Shown here one piece after another: positions 1-9,918 of a stretch of 64,000 nucleotides of DNA. The stretch covers positions 6,393,001 through 6,457,000 of the forward strand of contig NC_088326.1 of assembly GCF_910592395.1 (NCBI RefSeq), given 5' to 3'. A model generated the notes under the pieces. That model did not search any database. It saw only the letters and a program-made list of their open reading frames with translations, and was not told where the DNA came from. Both the position numbers and the translations under genes were made by a program. Numbering within the stretch: the stretch's first letter is position 1; each line of letters begins with the position of its first letter. The stretch is from Lineus longissimus. Taxonomy: Eukaryota; Nemertea; Pilidiophora; Heteronemertea; Lineidae.

Positions 1-700
1 CCATGTTGCTATGCAAGCTTACCGTCAATACAGCTGAATACACCTAAATATAGCTGGTTCAGATCAACCTCCTACCCAGGTTCTTTACGAGCAGAAATTC
101 CAATGTTAAAATGACACGCGAGTTCCTGGAGACAAGGTTGGCTCTGGATATCCGTTCAGCACGGCAATATTAAATGTCCTATACACCATTCCAGAAATGG
201 GGCGCTGAGTGTCCGAAATAGTGATGTCATAAGGGGAAACTAGGCCTGTGGTGGAGGGACAAAGGAGATAGTCATGGTTGACCAACACACTTGGATGCCT
301 TTAATGACGGACAAGGGGGAAAAAGTTAGTTCCAATGCAAGCCACCAATTTCGGAAAGCATGTATAGGGGCTGATGTATTGGGGGGGGGGGGGGGGGAGG
401 GGGGGATGTCAAGGGGCGGAAGAGGGACTGAGTGACTGAGTCTAAAAAACTGCACATATGCGAAATTCCGATTGTTGACAGACTACCACATGACATCTGA
501 CATTGGCCACTAGAAGCTTGTTTGTCAATTAAATCTCCGGTCATTTTGCATGCTATGAAACTTCCGCGAGTCCTTTAAATATCAAAATCAATCGCGGGGA
601 CCAATCTTCAGTGGCCATGGCTGGGGGGGGGGGGGGGCACATCCTTCTACATACCGTAGCTGGGTATGGGAAGGCCGAGCTAAAACCTCTGCTGTTACAG
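1..700. other. non-coding lead region with poly-G tracts
   Basis: No gene is recognised. There are two long G homopolymers (381-397 and 623-637). Short reading frames over the first are low-complexity artefacts. The end, with a pyrimidine-rich stretch and an AG at 699-700, looks like a splice acceptor for the exon that follows. Confidence 0.5.
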
Positions 701-1352
701 CGGTAGCCCGGAGACCAGGATCATGGGATTCCGTATTTTAGCAAAATCCATAGCAACGATCGCGTCATCGAGCCATCGCGTCGTCGAGTCATCGAGTCGA
801 ATACCACAAGCCCCGCAGCTTTCCGTTGTTGGCTATTTGCCAATCATAGATGCAAGCCCAACTGAAATGGACACAGTTTACACTGTCTTGCTTAGGAGTA
901 CTGACATTGCTGACAAACTGGGTTCGCATTCCATTGTTGTGGTGTTTGATCAGGCCATTTACGCCAAGGCACAGGCTGTAAGGTGGCAAACAGAACTATT
1001 TCTGACGAGGACAGTTATTCGCCTTGGTGAGTTCCACACAGCCATGACATTTATGGCATGTATTGGAAAGCGCTTTGGAGCTGGTGACCTAAAGGATATC
1101 CTAATCGAATCGGAGATTTGTGCCCAAGGATCTCTGAATGGTGTGATCAGTGGTCACCATTACAACAGAAGTGTCAGGTGCCACAAGTTACTTTACGAGG
1201 CTTTACACAGACTTCGCTGGCAAGCATTCTTATCCACTCTCAGTGAGGACGAAGTGGAATCTGCCAAACGGATTGAATCTTCTTTACGGAGTGCTTTTCC
1301 AGACGTTGATTTCCATCTCATTGTCGATTCCGAAGAATTTGAAGATCTATAT
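701..1352 (+). CDS. 5' part of FEN/PIN-like nuclease-family gene, split by a retrotransposon
   Basis: This is the N-terminal part of a large coding exon. The frame is open from 684, an acceptor-like CTGTTACAG ends at 700, and the first ATG is at 723. It encodes about 210 residues before the LTR begins at 1353. The text (FDQAIYAKAQAVRW, then LGEFHTAMTFMACIGKRFG, then NRSVRCHKLLYEAL) matches the N-terminal half of a protein family I recognise as very common in cnidarian, mollusc and other invertebrate genomes and still uncharacterised. The native frame continues at 9919. Read through, the ORF ends at 1415 inside the LTR with 21 alien residues. Because family members normally have further N-terminal sequence, more 5' exons probably lie outside the window. 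The family match is from memory, not a search. Confidence 0.75.
1348..1352. repeat. target-site duplication TATAT, left
   Basis: The five bases TATAT directly before the left LTR are repeated at 9914-9918 directly after the right LTR. Five bases is a usual Ty3/Gypsy integration stagger. Confidence 0.9.
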
Positions 1353-1520
1353 TGTATCATATCTGGGACGCCAGAACAGCACGTGTTGGTGCTGCCCTCT
1401 GGCAATACGTTGTGACACCAGTTTGGTGAGCTGGTAAATAAAAGTAGTACCGTTTTGTGAACTCAAAACACGTGTGATTTCCCTTTTGTTGCGAGGCCCA
1501 AAGCTGGGAAATACCGCACA
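1353..1520 (+). repeat. 5' LTR (168 bp)
   Basis: It begins TGTATCATATC and ends ACCGCACA, identical to 9746-9913. The AATAAA at 1437-1442 could serve as the polyadenylation signal. The LTR is very short for Ty3/Gypsy. Confidence 0.95.
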
Positions 1521-1540
1521 TCTGGCGACCCTCGGCTTAA
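1521..1540 (+). promoter_or_regulatory. primer binding site candidate
   Basis: Two bases after the LTR the sequence reads TGGCGACCCTCGG. The leading TGG would pair with a tRNA CCA end. The tRNA species was not identified. Confidence 0.5.
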
Positions 1541-1744
1541 ACTCGACCTGGATGATGATAATAATGAATTTCACCTGAACGATTTCGATATTTATAGGCC
1601 CCTACATTTTCTAGGTGGCTGGAACTTTGTCTTTGAAATGGATGTCCTCACGCAGCGTCCTATGTAGTATGTTATACGATACACATACATGCTCTGGCTA
1701 TGTGTAATGTACAGTGATTGCGATAACATGACGCTGTGTCTACC

Positions 1745-2380
1745 ATGCATGTGCTCGTAGTAGGACATTCGTTTGTTCGCCGCTACAAGGAATATATGAT
1801 TAACTTTCATGGTTTGCCTCGGTGGGTAGGCACTTCTTTTAACTTTGGTCCTTATCTTGGAGTTCCCCGAGAGTATGTTCAAATTTGTGGCCGTGGTGGT
1901 TTAAAGATCGACTCTGAAGGGCGTGCATTTATTCGTACATTTATAGTGGCCAAACCTCCGGACCTTGTTGTTATTGAACTGGGTACTAACGATTTGGTAG
2001 ACGCCCACAATTTTTCACCTGAATATCTGGCCAGGCAACTAGTGGAATTTGCTCAGGAATTGGTCGATGTGTATCGTGTATCAGCAGTGGTCTTGTGTTT
2101 GGTAGTGGATAGACGGCAATCTCGACGTGGTCTTCACGTTGCACCAGATTTTTCTCAGAGGAGGGAACGCTTCAATTTTGCAGTCCGGTCAGCCCTCGCT
2201 GACAATCGTCGTATCATTCCGTTTAAACACGATCGCTCGGTGTTGGTTAATCTACAGGACCGGCTGTCGGGTGATGCCATTCATTTCACGTCTCAGGAGG
2301 GACTATCCCTGTATAACTTCAGCATGCGGCAAGCTGTGCTTCTCGGGATGAGGCGAGTGAGACGACTACAGCACAACTAA
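1745..2380 (+). CDS. SGNH/GDSL-type hydrolase encoded within the retrotransposon
   Basis: A protein of 211 residues from the first ATG (1745), lying between the 5' LTR and gag. It shows the SGNH-hydrolase blocks in order: VVGHSFVRR near the N-terminus (block I, nucleophile Ser in G-H-S), a Gly-rich GRGG segment (block II), ELGTND (block III, with the Asn) and GDAIHFT near the C-terminus (block V, Asp-x-x-His). The predicted role is an esterase/lipase-like serine hydrolase; the substrate is unknown. The length is typical of a minimal SGNH domain, and no signal peptide is seen. Esterase-like domains are known in ORF1 of CR1-type LINEs and in some tyrosine-recombinase retrotransposons; their presence in a Ty3/Gypsy element is unusual to my knowledge. 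The frame is intact, which suggests selection or recent acquisition. Confidence 0.85.
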   Translation: MHVLVVGHSFVRRYKEYMINFHGLPRWVGTSFNFGPYLGVPREYVQICGRGGLKIDSEGRAFIRTFIVAKPPDLVVIELGTNDLVDAHNFSPEYLARQLVEFAQELVDVYRVSAVVLCLVVDRRQSRRGLHVAPDFSQRRERFNFAVRSALADNRRIIPFKHDRSVLVNLQDRLSGDAIHFTSQEGLSLYNFSMRQAVLLGMRRVRRLQHN

Positions 2381-2834
2381 TGACTGATGGAGCTGCATCG
2401 ATACTGATATTTCATCATTGTGGACTGGTTTGGTTTGATTGATAATATTTGAAGTCATTTTGAACATTTTCTGCATCCGTTGTAAATTTGAAGAAATTCA
2501 TGAAAGTATTCTTATTATTTTTGTTTAGAAAGTGACATTGGAATGAACCACTTAAGTAAGAACTAAATTTTTACACAGCTCGATAATATTTTTGCATTGT
2601 CATATTACGGTACAACCAGCTATATTTTCTTCTTCAGGGAATGATCATGGTTGTGTGTACGGTGTATTGTGGATGGTGGTAAGAGTATTATGAATGTAAG
2701 GTTGTGATACTGGTAAATGACTGGGCTGCATGTCTGCCTGCCGACATCTGTTACAGTTGCACAGGTAGGCTCTTATTTTGTTTATCATTAGACTGTGTGT
2801 GTTGCAGACTTGGGTCTGATAATATAGCACAACC
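2381..2834 (+). other. spacer between SGNH ORF and gag
   Basis: AT-rich, with no convincing ORF. The gag start sits in a good context (CCATGG). Confidence 0.5.
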
Positions 2835-4361
2835 ATGGCAGATCAAGATGGCGAGGATGTAGAGGTGTACGAGGATGTGCAGGAGGATGTACCGGCTATG
2901 CAGGAGGGTATGCGACTACGACATCGACAGCTTCCTGGCGTGGTTCCTGTGATACAGCGACAGCGGGATCTCAATGGTGAGGATGGACCTAGGATGATTG
3001 CTCCACCTGCTTTAGGGCTGTTGGGAACTATAAGGAAGAAACTGGTAGATGTTTTTTCGGCCCTTTCAGTGAGTATAGCAGCAATAGGGAACAGGACATC
3101 CTATGAACAGGTACCCATGGAGGAGACCTATGCAGCTGCACCTTACCAGCGAACGTCAACACCTCGGAGCGACGCAGCAGCTGGTAACATGTATACCGGC
3201 TATGCACAATTGCCACCAGTTTTTCAGTCACATTCTGCAGACAACCCTGTTTCCGTAGCGACGGTACCTACTCCACAGACAGCATCACATGTTACCTTTG
3301 CTGATGTACATCAGAGTAAAGAGCATTTTCGACAGTTACCTCAGGCCGTACCTCGACAGGATGAGTTAACTGCATCGCCATCACTTCAACCCCACCCAGT
3401 CGCAATGACTCCCACTCGCCCATCTACTACAATGCCAGTATTAGATAACTTCTATGATGCTGTGGACACCACTGCCCCACCACCTGTGGTAAATAATTAT
3501 TCTAATTGTTCTTTTGGCGGCAAGGATGAATCGTTTGTTAAAAGGCGACGCCCAAAAATTCCTGCTTTTGATGACACGAAAACTGATTTTGAGGCCTACA
3601 TTGCCAATTTTAATGCTATTATCGTGGCTTGGACCAAGGAGGAAAAATTGACCGGCCTCCGTGAGAAACTTGAAGGCAAGGCTGCCAAGGTTCTAGCCAA
3701 CATGGACTTACAAGGCATACAGGTGACATTTGACTCCCTTGTCAAGGCTCTTGAGAAGCATTATGTCGGGGAACGTTCCCTGTGGATGACAAAACTTCGC
3801 GATACGAGGAGAGAGGAAGGGGAGACTCTGGACGACCTCTCTTTTAGGCTAAGTCTTTATTCCAAGCGTGCATACGGCACCCTTAAACCAGATCTTGGTT
3901 TGGAATTCTACCTGGCTCTGCGCGACACCCCCTTAGGTGATAAGCTATATGCCTACAAAGACAGACCCCTCGCTGAAATTTTGGACCATGCAAAGTCTTA
4001 TGAGAGTCACTTACTCTCTACCAATCAGTCGGTGTCTTCTGTTCCAGCTGACACTCCGGTTGTTGCGGCTTTGGGCCCAGACGCTAACAACAATGGACCG
4101 AAGGCGTCGTATCCATCTCGAAATGGAGAGAATTTCCCGTCTCGTGGTCGCGGACGTGGTCGTGGGGCTGGCAGAGGCCGATACAACCAGAATGATCGCC
4201 GGTTTTCTTCAGATGAGCGACGATGCAATATCTGCAACTCTGCAGATCATCTGTGGCGGGAATGCCCGTATGTAAAGCGCCACATGGATGCACAGATCAG
4301 AGCTGCTAGAGATGTTGGTCAGCCTTCAGGAACAGATGTGACTACGTCGTCAAACCAGTAG
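2835..4361 (+). CDS. gag: Gag polyprotein of Ty3/Gypsy element
   Basis: A 508-residue Gag. An acidic N-terminus (about 1-40) is followed by a Pro/Thr/Gln-rich region. The capsid-like core runs from about residue 235 (KRRRPKIPAFDD, then FEAYIANFNAII) to about 390. A Gly/Arg-rich RGRGRGRGAGRGR nucleic-acid-binding stretch follows, then one CCHC knuckle (CNICNSADHLWREC, CX2CX4HX4C) near the C-terminus. It forms the virus-like particle and binds element RNA. The frame is intact to TAG at 4359. The -1 frame of pol is open from 4310, so the two frames overlap by about 52 nt. Confidence 0.9.
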   Translation: MADQDGEDVEVYEDVQEDVPAMQEGMRLRHRQLPGVVPVIQRQRDLNGEDGPRMIAPPALGLLGTIRKKLVDVFSALSVSIAAIGNRTSYEQVPMEETYAAAPYQRTSTPRSDAAAGNMYTGYAQLPPVFQSHSADNPVSVATVPTPQTASHVTFADVHQSKEHFRQLPQAVPRQDELTASPSLQPHPVAMTPTRPSTTMPVLDNFYDAVDTTAPPPVVNNYSNCSFGGKDESFVKRRRPKIPAFDDTKTDFEAYIANFNAIIVAWTKEEKLTGLREKLEGKAAKVLANMDLQGIQVTFDSLVKALEKHYVGERSLWMTKLRDTRREEGETLDDLSFRLSLYSKRAYGTLKPDLGLEFYLALRDTPLGDKLYAYKDRPLAEILDHAKSYESHLLSTNQSVSSVPADTPVVAALGPDANNNGPKASYPSRNGENFPSRGRGRGRGAGRGRYNQNDRRFSSDERRCNICNSADHLWRECPYVKRHMDAQIRAARDVGQPSGTDVTTSSNQ

Positions 4362-7300
4362 GCCATGTCCCTGATCCGGAAGCACCAGGGCATGGCCGTC
4401 CAACTCGAAATGTTGCTTCTTTTGGTTCCAATCTTTATAGAGCATATTTGACTACATATCTGAATGGCCTACCTACTTGTTTTTTGTTGGACACTGGCTC
4501 AGTGTCGACTTTCCTTTCGTCGCGGGCCTATTTCAAGATACCCCGGAAATACAGACCACCACTTACAGGTTGCGATGAGGCTGTAACTATGGCAGATGGT
4601 AAATCAACTATGAGGATTCGGGGAAAGGTTTCCATGCCAGTTCGGATACACGATATGAAGTTTACTTTCGCCATGACAGTAGTGGATATGGATTGTATGG
4701 ACGGAATATGGGGCACAGATTTCATGTCAAGATTCAATTGTGATCTGAAGTTTGGTAGTGGCACTTATGTTTTTAATGGAAAGGAATATCCCATAAATGA
4801 CGTCAAACACAACTTACTACCTCATTCGGTTTGTCTTCTTAGGCCTGTTACTTTATCTCCGGGTGCTGAGATTGTCTTATCAGCAAAGTTAAATAGTCCT
4901 TTCCGTGCAAAACAGGAGGTAGTAGTGGAACCAAGCATATATTTTGTGCAGGAGCATAACATCTTGCCTGCCAAATCTGTAACTGTACAATCTAGGAAAC
5001 AGCGGCATACACCTATCCAACTTTTCAATCCTACGGCGGAAACGATTACCTTACCAAAGGGAGTGCTACTTGGCTATGCTTTTCCGGCAGCAGTGGCTGA
5101 GGCAGATCAACATTCCGAAAATTTGGAACATGTTATGGGAATGGAATCTGAGACGACTTCATCAGAATCTACTCCCCAGAGCTCCATGGATTGTTTTTCC
5201 GTGAGAACTCTGGAGGAGCTAGAAGAGGATATGCCTGAACATCTGATTGATCTGTATAAGAAATCAAGTGCTTCTTTGGATGTGGAACAAAAACACCAGT
5301 TAGCGTCACTTCTTCTGAGGTATGGCCCTACTTTTTCTTCATCACCAACTGATATTGGATCTACGGATATAGTGAGTCATGAGATAGATACTGGGGATGC
5401 ACGGCCTTTTCGACTGCCGCTCCGAAGGCAAGGTTACCAGAAGGAAAGAGAAATCCGAGCTGCGGTTCAGGACGGCTTACAGAGAGATGTTATGGAGGAA
5501 GCCAATGGCCCATGGGCGAGTGCCCCTGTTATTGTAAGGAAGAAGGACGGGACGAGTAGATTCTGTGTTGACTTTCGCAAGCTCAACTCTGTAACAAAAG
5601 TGGATGGTTACCCGATCCCAAGATTTGACGAGTGCATTGACTCACTCCACGGCAGTAACTACTTCTGCTCTTTAGACCTCCAGGCGGGATATTGGCAAGT
5701 GCCACTAAAATCGAAACAGGACCGCGAAAAAACAGCTTTTCTAACCAAGGAGGGGTTATTTCAATTTAAAGTTCTACCATTTGGCTTATGTAATGCTCCA
5801 CGTACATTTGAGCGCCTCATGGAGTGTGTGCTCAGGGGTTTACAATGGGAGAAATGCATCCTCTACCTGGATGACATCTTAGTGTATGGAAAAACGTTCC
5901 AAGAGACTATGCATAACTTAGAGTGCGTATTAGAGCGTCTCCATAAAGCTAAGCTTAAAATGAAGCCTGGAAAGTGCCTCCTTTTTCAAACTAGTCTCGA
6001 GTATCTCGGACATCAACTCTCTCCACAAGGGATTGAGCCACTGACCAACAAGATAACAGCTGTTCAGTCGTGGCCCTCGTTAGCTTCTGTACCTCGGAAT
6101 AAACTAAGAACGGAAGTAAAGCGTTTTCTGGGACTGGTAGGTTACTATCGTAAATTCATAAGAAACATGAGTGACATTGCGGCGCCTTTATACAACATTT
6201 TGAAGAAGGACAGTCCACTTATTTGGACACTGGATCATGAAAACTCGTTCAAGCGACTAAAAGCAGCACTCACTAGTGCACCTCTCCTGTCCTACCCGGA
6301 TGTCACCAAGGGTAATTTCATCCTCGACACGGATGCCTCCAACACGGGAGTTGGCGGAGTTCTTAGTCAAGTTCAAGATGGTAAAGAGGCTGTTTTAGGA
6401 TATTTCTCACATCTGCTTTCTGATTCCGAGAGACGTTACTGTATCACCAAGCGGGAATTTTTAGGGGTAATCAAGGCTGTACAGCACTTCAAACCATACT
6501 TATATGGTCAACGGTTTTTGATCAGGACAGATAATGCTGCGGTAAGCCATATGTTAACCCTAACAGATGCTCAGGAACAGATACAACGATGGCAGTTATT
6601 TATGTCACAGTTTACGTTTGATGTGATACACAGACCCGGACGTCACCATGCAAATGCTGATGCAATGAGTAGACTTTTCTGTCAACAATGTGGACGGACC
6701 GATGAGATAGACCCAGGGATAGATACAAGCATGTCCAGGGGCAAACCAAGAAGATTCCGTATCAAAGAATCTGTAGATGTTCCACCATGTGAACATACGC
6801 TACATACAGATGAGTCAGTGGAGGAAGAGGTCGATAGGCTTATGATGAGCTGTGCTGTAACTACCCGAGCTCAGGCCCTTGAAGCCATGGTGGAACAACA
6901 CAGACCTGCTGACCCGTCTGACCCCAACCTGGTCCCAGAGGTCGATCACCTGGTTCCACTGTCAGGAATGCACAATCTACAAATATCCGACCCTGATATA
7001 GCTCCAATCCTTCAGCTCAAGTTGAGTGGATCAGATTATCCAAATTATAGATGTATCTCAGGCGAGAGCCTCAGTGTTAAAACCCTTAGGCAACACTGGA
7101 GGCACTTGTTTGTGGATAATGGAATCTTATGTCGCAAATTGGACATCCCAGATAGACCAATGAGAATTCAGCTTGTCGTGCCGCGCACACTAAAGCAGTC
7201 TATTATGGCGAAACTACATTCTGATCCTTGTTCCGGACACTTGGGAACTTTGAAAACTGCGGAGCGTGTAAAGGCTAAATTTTATTGGGTTGGCTGGAGA

Positions 7301-8278
7301 AGAGATGTTGCCAGGTATGTTTCACATTGTGACGCGTGCAATGTTATGAAGTATCCGCATAAGAAGAAGAGGGTACCTTTGACCCAACAGCTCTTTGGGG
7401 AGGCCTTTGAGCGGGTATGTGTTGACATCATCGGACCGTTGAAGCAGACGCCTAGAGGCTTCCAGTACGTCTTAACCATGGAGGATACTTTTACAAAATG
7501 GGTGGAGGCTGCCCCTCTCAGGACATTGGAGACAACAGAAGTATGTAATGCCATTGTTAGCGAACTCATTTCACGGTTCGGTTGCATGTATATTTTGCAC
7601 AGCGACAGAGGCCCACAGTTTGTGTCCCAGCTGTATGACTCACTACTCAAGAAATTGGGGATTGATAGGAGTTTGACCACCCCATATAATCCAAAAAGCA
7701 ATGGCCTTGTCGAGAATTTTAACAAGATCTTGAAGTCTATGATGAAAACATATGTATACGATCACAAGGAATCTGTTGGCAACTGGGATGTGATGCTACC
7801 AATGTTCTTGATGGCATATAGGTCCTCGGTCCACAGTAGCACTGGGGAAACGCCACATTTTATGTTGACTGCCCGTGAGATGAAGACTCCTCTTGATCTC
7901 TTATATTCCAAACCATCGGAATCTCGGGAATCTGTTCCTACCTACATCAGGAACCTGGAGGATAGATTTCATAAAGCATATAGCATTGCTCGTGACCAGC
8001 TTCGATTAGCTCAGCGGATACAGAAAAAACAATATGAACCATCAACGTTAAAATATCAAGCCTTGAAACCAGGACAGTTTGTCTGGTACTTTAATCCCAG
8101 AAAATCGTTCAAGGGTGACAAGCATCTAGCCTGGAAAGGACCATATAGGGTAAAGGATATAGGTGATGATTTCACCGTAACACTTCAATTAGACTCTGAT
8201 GGGCATTTATACCGTACCCATCTTGATAAGTTGCGCCCTGCCCATGGAGTTACAGAGGAGAACTGGTCACCGAAGTGA
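4310..8278 (+). CDS. pol: Pol polyprotein: protease, RT, RNase H, integrase
   Basis: The reading frame is open from 4310 to the stop at 8276. There is no ATG near its start and it lies -1 relative to gag, so expression by programmed -1 frameshift is likely. Domains in order: aspartic protease with LLDTGS (GAC 4490); reverse transcriptase with the YLDD box at 5864-5875; RNase H with DTDASN and a later HHANADAMSR; integrase with an H-H-C-C zinc finger (7217-7345) and D,D35E residues at 7424, 7604 and 7712; then a C-terminal segment with PGQFVWYF and WKGPYRV, a GPY/F-type module. All catalytic positions are present with no stop or frameshift. Confidence 0.95.
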   Translation, partial: RCWSAFRNRCDYVVKPVGHVPDPEAPGHGRPTRNVASFGSNLYRAYLTTYLNGLPTCFLLDTGSVSTFLSSRAYFKIPRKYRPPLTGCDEAVTMADGKSTMRIRGKVSMPVRIHDMKFTFAMTVVDMDCMDGIWGTDFMSRFNCDLKFGSGTYVFNGKEYPINDVKHNLLPHSVCLLRPVTLSPGAEIVLSAKLNSPFRAKQEVVVEPSIYFVQEHNILPAKSVTVQSRKQRHTPIQLFNPTAETITLPKGVLLGYAFPAAVAEADQHSENLEHVMGMESETTSSESTPQSSMDCFSVRTLEELEEDMPEHLIDLYKKSSASLDVEQKHQLASLLLRYGPTFSSSPTDIGSTDIVSHEIDTGDARPFRLPLRRQGYQKEREIRAAVQDGLQRDVMEEANGPWASAPVIVRKKDGTSRFCVDFRKLNSVTKVDGYPIPRFDECIDSLHGSNYFCSLDLQAGYWQVPLKSKQDREKTAFLTKEGLFQFKVLPFGLCNAPRTFERLMECVLRGLQWEKCILYLDDILVYGKTFQETMHNLECVLERLHKAKLKMKPGKCLLFQTSLEYLGHQLSPQGIEPLTNKITAVQSWPSLASVPRNKLRTEVKRFLGLVGYYRKFIRNMSDIAAPLYNILKKDSPLIWTLDHENSFKRLKAALTSAPLLSYPDVTKGNFILDTDASNTGVGGVLSQVQDGKEAVLGYFSHLLSDSERRYCITKREFLGVIKAVQHFKPYLYGQRFLIRTDNAAVSHMLTLTDAQEQIQRWQLFMSQFTFDVIHRPGRHHANADAMSRLFCQQCGRTDEIDPGIDTSMSRGKPRRFRIKESVDVPPCEHTLHTDESVEEEVDRLMMSCAVTTRAQALEAMVEQHRPADPSDPNLVPEVDHLVPLSGMHNLQISDPDIAPILQLKLSGSDYPNYRCISGESLSVKTLRQHWRHLFVDNGILCRKLDIPDRPMRIQLVVPRTLKQSIMAKLHSDPCSGHLGTLKTAERVKAKFYWVGWRRDVARYVSHCDACNVMKYPHKKKRVPLTQQLFGEAFERVCVDIIGPLKQTPRGFQYVLTMEDTFTKWVEAAPLRTLETTEVCNAIVSELISRFGCMYILHSDRGPQFVSQLYDSLLKKLGIDRSLTTPYNPKSNGLVENFNKILKSMMKTYVYDHKESVGNWDVMLPMFLMAYRSSVHSSTGETPHFMLTAREMKTPLDLLYSKPSESRESVPTYIRNLEDRFHKAYSIARDQLRLAQRIQKKQYEPSTLKYQALKPGQFVWYFNPRKSFKGDKHLAWKGPYRVKDIGDDFTVTLQLDSDGHLYRTHLDKLRPAHGVTEENWSPK

Positions 8279-9745
8279 GTGAAGTTGGAAACTGGATTAT
8301 CCTACAAGTGGGGACCTACTTGGGCACGGTAAGGATGTCGACAGGCGAGACGTGACGCTTATGTTGTTGTGAAACTGTCTGTTAGTGCGAATTTTCTTGT
8401 ATAAATGCGATGTGCGATTCTGGTGTGCCTGAGGGTGTGACTAGGACCCTGGTCACCCCGTTTTGTATCACAAGTGTATTTTATCGTTTTAAACAGGTCA
8501 GTTTTTACTTCTCAGCCGATGCGTAATAATTCTATGCATCTATGGGTGCTCAATTTTATAGTGGCTTTGGAGTCGCAAAACGCGAGTTGGTAAAACACAG
8601 TGGTGTATTTTATAGGTAGAGACTCAGCGTGCTGGCCATTTCTTGAATTTGTGCGTCTTTTGGTGCCTGCTCAAATCCAGTTGTATATTGTGCCTTAATG
8701 TCAATAGCTCAGGGATGTTAGATCTCTATTGGTACAATCAGGGTAACACGATGAATGGTTTCCACTTCAATATTAATGGGTGCTCAGTGTTTTTTCATGT
8801 CACAGTGCGACATCTTACTAGAGATATTTCTGTTTCTTGTGTGGTGAGGACTACCCGTTTAGCTACTAGTTATTATGAACAATGTTGTTTCTTATACTGT
8901 ACATGGGTTGGCTGGATTGCTTTGCTGGTTAACGCCATGATACAGCGGACACTGAACTTTTGATACCAAATGTGTTTACTAGTAAATCGGAATTTTGTAC
9001 TGGTGGTTTGAACATTGTGTACATGTATCAATATTGTATACGTATTCACTGCTTGTGGTACTGCGTACCAAAGTGTTTTTGACGTGCTTTTTATTTGATT
9101 AGGAGTTTTGTTGTGGTATTCATTATGATATACATGTACTTGTGTGTGTTTTCGTATATGAATGAGCAAGTGGGTGCGACTAGAAACTGTCGGTGTGCTT
9201 TGAGGTTTTGTCTGCACGGAAATGTGGACGTGTTGTTTCATCACATGTTAAGCTACAGCTGTGGAGTGTTCAACTTATTAACCTGGCAACTTTCACGCAC
9301 TATCAGCATAAGCAACTGGGACCTTAATGTGTATTGGATTATGTGCATTGAGATGCCTTTTGATAGTTGCTTTTGCCTAAATGGTTATTTGGAGCCCCTT
9401 TGCCACTGACTGAAGCACTATTGTTCACTTTGTTTACATTTGTATTTTCTATCACACTTTATGTGCTAGGGACCTTTTGGGTGGCTTCTTCAGGCACTTC
9501 TACACCATTACATTATTTATTTATTTTCACTTTGGTTAACCATAGTGCTACAGTTTTTGTGTACCATGTGCATGGCCGAGCTAGTCAATTGGTCCTGGGG
9601 CATGTGACGTGAGTGTAGACTTGGAGAATCATGGTCGTGGGTACGAATAGTACTTAATTATTTGGTTTTGTTTGAAAACATGTTTATTGTTGTTTTGGTT
9701 TAAGCGTATGGCAGGAGCTATCATACGCTCATCCGAAGGGAATGG
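8279..9745 (+). other. retrotransposon 3' region, no env recognised
   Basis: A long GT-rich tract between pol and the 3' LTR. The short frames at 8643-8963, 9095-9409 and 9367-9612 are rich in Cys, Phe and Trp because of base composition and show no envelope features. A purine-rich GAAGGGAATGG directly before the LTR (9735-9745) is the polypurine-tract candidate. Confidence 0.6.
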
Positions 9746-9913
9746 TGTATCATATCTGGGACGCCAGAACAGCACGTGTTGGTGCTGCCCTCTGGCAATA
9801 CGTTGTGACACCAGTTTGGTGAGCTGGTAAATAAAAGTAGTACCGTTTTGTGAACTCAAAACACGTGTGATTTCCCTTTTGTTGCGAGGCCCAAAGCTGG
9901 GAAATACCGCACA
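9746..9913 (+). repeat. 3' LTR (168 bp)
   Basis: Identical by eye to 1353-1520, with TG and CA ends, followed by the second TATAT (9914-9918). Confidence 0.95.
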
Positions 9914-9918
9914 TATAT
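9914..9918. repeat. target-site duplication TATAT, right
   Basis: Second copy of the 1348-1352 bases. Removing the element and this copy puts the two host-gene parts back in the same frame. Confidence 0.9.

Larger units (their letters stand above)
1353..9913 (+). mobile_element. intact Ty3/Gypsy LTR retrotransposon with SGNH hydrolase ORF
   Basis: This 8561-bp element has identical 168-bp LTRs that start TG and end CA, a TATAT duplication, and in order: SGNH hydrolase ORF, Gag with one zinc knuckle, Pol in the -1 frame (protease, RT, RNase H, integrase), then 1.47 kb of 3' sequence without a convincing gene. The order RT-RNase H-integrase is Ty3/Gypsy. Reading both LTRs base by base I found no difference, and Gag and Pol have no internal stop, so the insertion is recent and possibly still competent. 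It sits in sense orientation inside a coding exon. Confidence 0.95.

Noticed and set aside
240-544. proline-rich ORFs on the minus strand
   Set aside because: Caused by the poly-G tract at 381-397.
8643-9612. envelope gene of the Ty3/Gypsy element
   Set aside because: Short frames with odd composition; no signal peptide, fusion or transmembrane pattern that fits an envelope protein.
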